6,060 bases of DNA. Source: Holosporales bacterium. GTDB lineage: Bacteria > Pseudomonadota > Alphaproteobacteria > BNTO01. Below the pieces are notes generated by a model that saw only the letters and a list, made by a program, of their open reading frames with translations, had not been told where the DNA came from and made no database searches. How positions within the stretch are numbered: position 1 is the first letter of the stretch; each line of letters begins with the position of its first letter. Positions 5,111-6,060 of the stretch are shown here, in pieces. Both the position numbers and the translations under genes were made by a program. Location: assembly GCA_031290075.1 (NCBI GenBank), contig JAITOG010000057.1:1-6060 (forward strand), given 5' to 3'.

Positions 5111-6060
5111 TTATGAACTGCATTTTTCCTCCTCTTCTACGTTTGTTCTGTATTTAGCGATTAAATCATCATAAACTTGGGTTTTACTGGCAAATTTCCA
5201 CCATATATTATTCAGGGGATTAGAGGAGGGGTTTTTCCATGGTTTTTTAATTCCTGCGTAATGTAAAATGTTATGTTCTTCTGGATTTTTAACTCTAGAA
5301 ACAATAGAATTCCAATTACCATTAATCAAAATCTTATTAAAATTACATACAATGTTTATTACATCTTGGTCTGCAAGTCTTGTTTTATATGTATTAAAAA
5401 TATTTAAACATTTATTTAAAAAATCACCTTTCCTCATTTCTTCCAAATTAAAAAGTAATACTCCAGAATTTATATATTCTTTTATAAATTTTCCCTTTCT
5501 TTTATTTTTCATACAGATTTTTCGTTCTTTTATTGATAAATCTATCTCCCCTCCAATAAGATGATTATGTAAATCTATATTATAAAGATTGGCAACATCA
5601 TTCTGTATAATTATATCGCAGTCTAAATAAACCATTTTTGAATATTCCGAAAATATAGTTGGCAAAAAAAGGCGATAAAAACATGCAGCTACCCAACGTT
5701 TTGTGCAAGGTAATTCATTAATATAAGAGCTTACAAACGAAGAAATATCTAAAAAACGTAAAGAAAAATTATTATGATTTTTTATTACATTGTAAAGATC
5801 TTTGCAATGTTTGTTAGAGATCTCAGAGTCTAAAATCCAAATATCATAATTATTATTTGAATTAGAATTTTCAACAAAGGATTGTAAACAAACACAAAGC
5901 GGAAGAGCGTAATTATCGTCAGTAGCAAAAACAACAGGAATATTATTTTGCCTGAATGTTGGATTCATATTATCTGTGTTATTAGGCGAATAAGTAATTC
6001 TATTTATATTACTTTCTAATGGATCAACAGGTTCCTCAGTCGAGTAAGCTACAATGCTCA
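5111..6060 (-). CDS. GT8 family glycosyltransferase (5' end probably off window)
   Basis: This is a retaining GT8 (GT-A fold) glycosyltransferase, the family of LPS galactosyl/glucosyltransferases and glycogenin-like enzymes. These use a nucleotide-sugar and a divalent metal; the acceptor cannot be told here. Numbering from the ATG at 5968 (285 residues), the signatures are IPVVFATDDNYALPLCVCLQS (10-30), the metal-binding DCD (116-118) in MVYLDCDIIIQNDV, YINSGVLLFNLEEMRKGDF (165-183), LADQDVINIVCN (198-209) and HYAGIKKPW (236-244). The frame has no stop for 30 codons upstream of that ATG and runs off the right edge. No Shine-Dalgarno precedes 5968. The upstream codons encode a hydrophilic, protein-like linker (TEEPVDPLESN and onward) after SIVAYS, which could be the end of a signal peptide or membrane segment. 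I therefore mark it as open at its 5' end; a start at 5968 is the alternative. A role in surface glycan synthesis, or in modifying host targets if exported, is inference. Confidence 0.88.
   Translation of the reverse strand, partial: SIVAYSTEEPVDPLESNINRITYSPNNTDNMNPTFRQNNIPVVFATDDNYALPLCVCLQSFVENSNSNNNYDIWILDSEISNKHCKDLYNVIKNHNNFSLRFLDISSFVSSYINELPCTKRWVAACFYRLFLPTIFSEYSKMVYLDCDIIIQNDVANLYNIDLHNHLIGGEIDLSIKERKICMKNKRKGKFIKEYINSGVLLFNLEEMRKGDFLNKCLNIFNTYKTRLADQDVINIVCNFNKILINGNWNSIVSRVKNPEEHNILHYAGIKKPWKNPSSNPLNNIWWKFASKTQVYDDLIAKYRTNVEEEEKCSS

Noticed and set aside
5268..5564. Plus-strand frame opposite the GT8 gene
   Set aside because: It is antisense to conserved GT8 motifs and has no features of its own.

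Overview
The window is AT-rich bacterial DNA read with the standard bacterial code: TGA ends rsmH and tryptophans are TGG. The central rsmH-ftsL-ftsI order, and an FtsL carrying an AEWxYLNxPERL-type motif, point to an alphaproteobacterium. The AT bias, long A/T homopolymers, a BspA-type leucine-rich repeat protein, a GT8 glycosyltransferase and an orphan secreted protein suggest a host-associated lineage, such as one of the intracellular Holosporales or Rickettsiales-like groups. That placement is inference; no marker gene here fixes it.

Layout. At the left edge (2-814, +) is the C-terminal part of a surface-type LRR protein. It is built of near-identical 72-75 bp repeats, then a non-repeat segment and a Ser/Asp-rich tail, and a clear intrinsic terminator follows at 909-947. 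From about 1021 to 4101 (+) lies a compact three-gene division operon with its own promoter: rsmH (16S rRNA m4C1402 methyltransferase), ftsL (divisome bitopic protein) and ftsI (PBP3, the septal transpeptidase). The genes overlap by 4 bp and 1 bp. mraZ does not precede them and murE does not follow, so this is a detached head of the dcw cluster, closed by one or two terminator-like hairpins.

At 4102-4323 there is a non-coding interval dense in inverted repeats, between convergent transcription units. On the minus strand, 4324-4818 encodes a 164-residue exported protein of unknown function with its own promoter, Shine-Dalgarno and terminator. Also on the minus strand, from 5111 to the right edge, is a GT8 family glycosyltransferase whose reading frame stays open past its first ATG and off the window.

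FtsL and FtsI act together in the septal peptidoglycan machine, and RsmH tunes the ribosome from the same transcript. The flanking genes look like accessory, envelope or host-interaction functions unrelated to division. No mobile element, RNA gene or CRISPR array was recognised. No clearly new multi-gene system is supported; the most unusual items are the repeat-built LRR protein, the orphan secreted protein, the possibly extended GT8 enzyme and the isolated mini-dcw operon.
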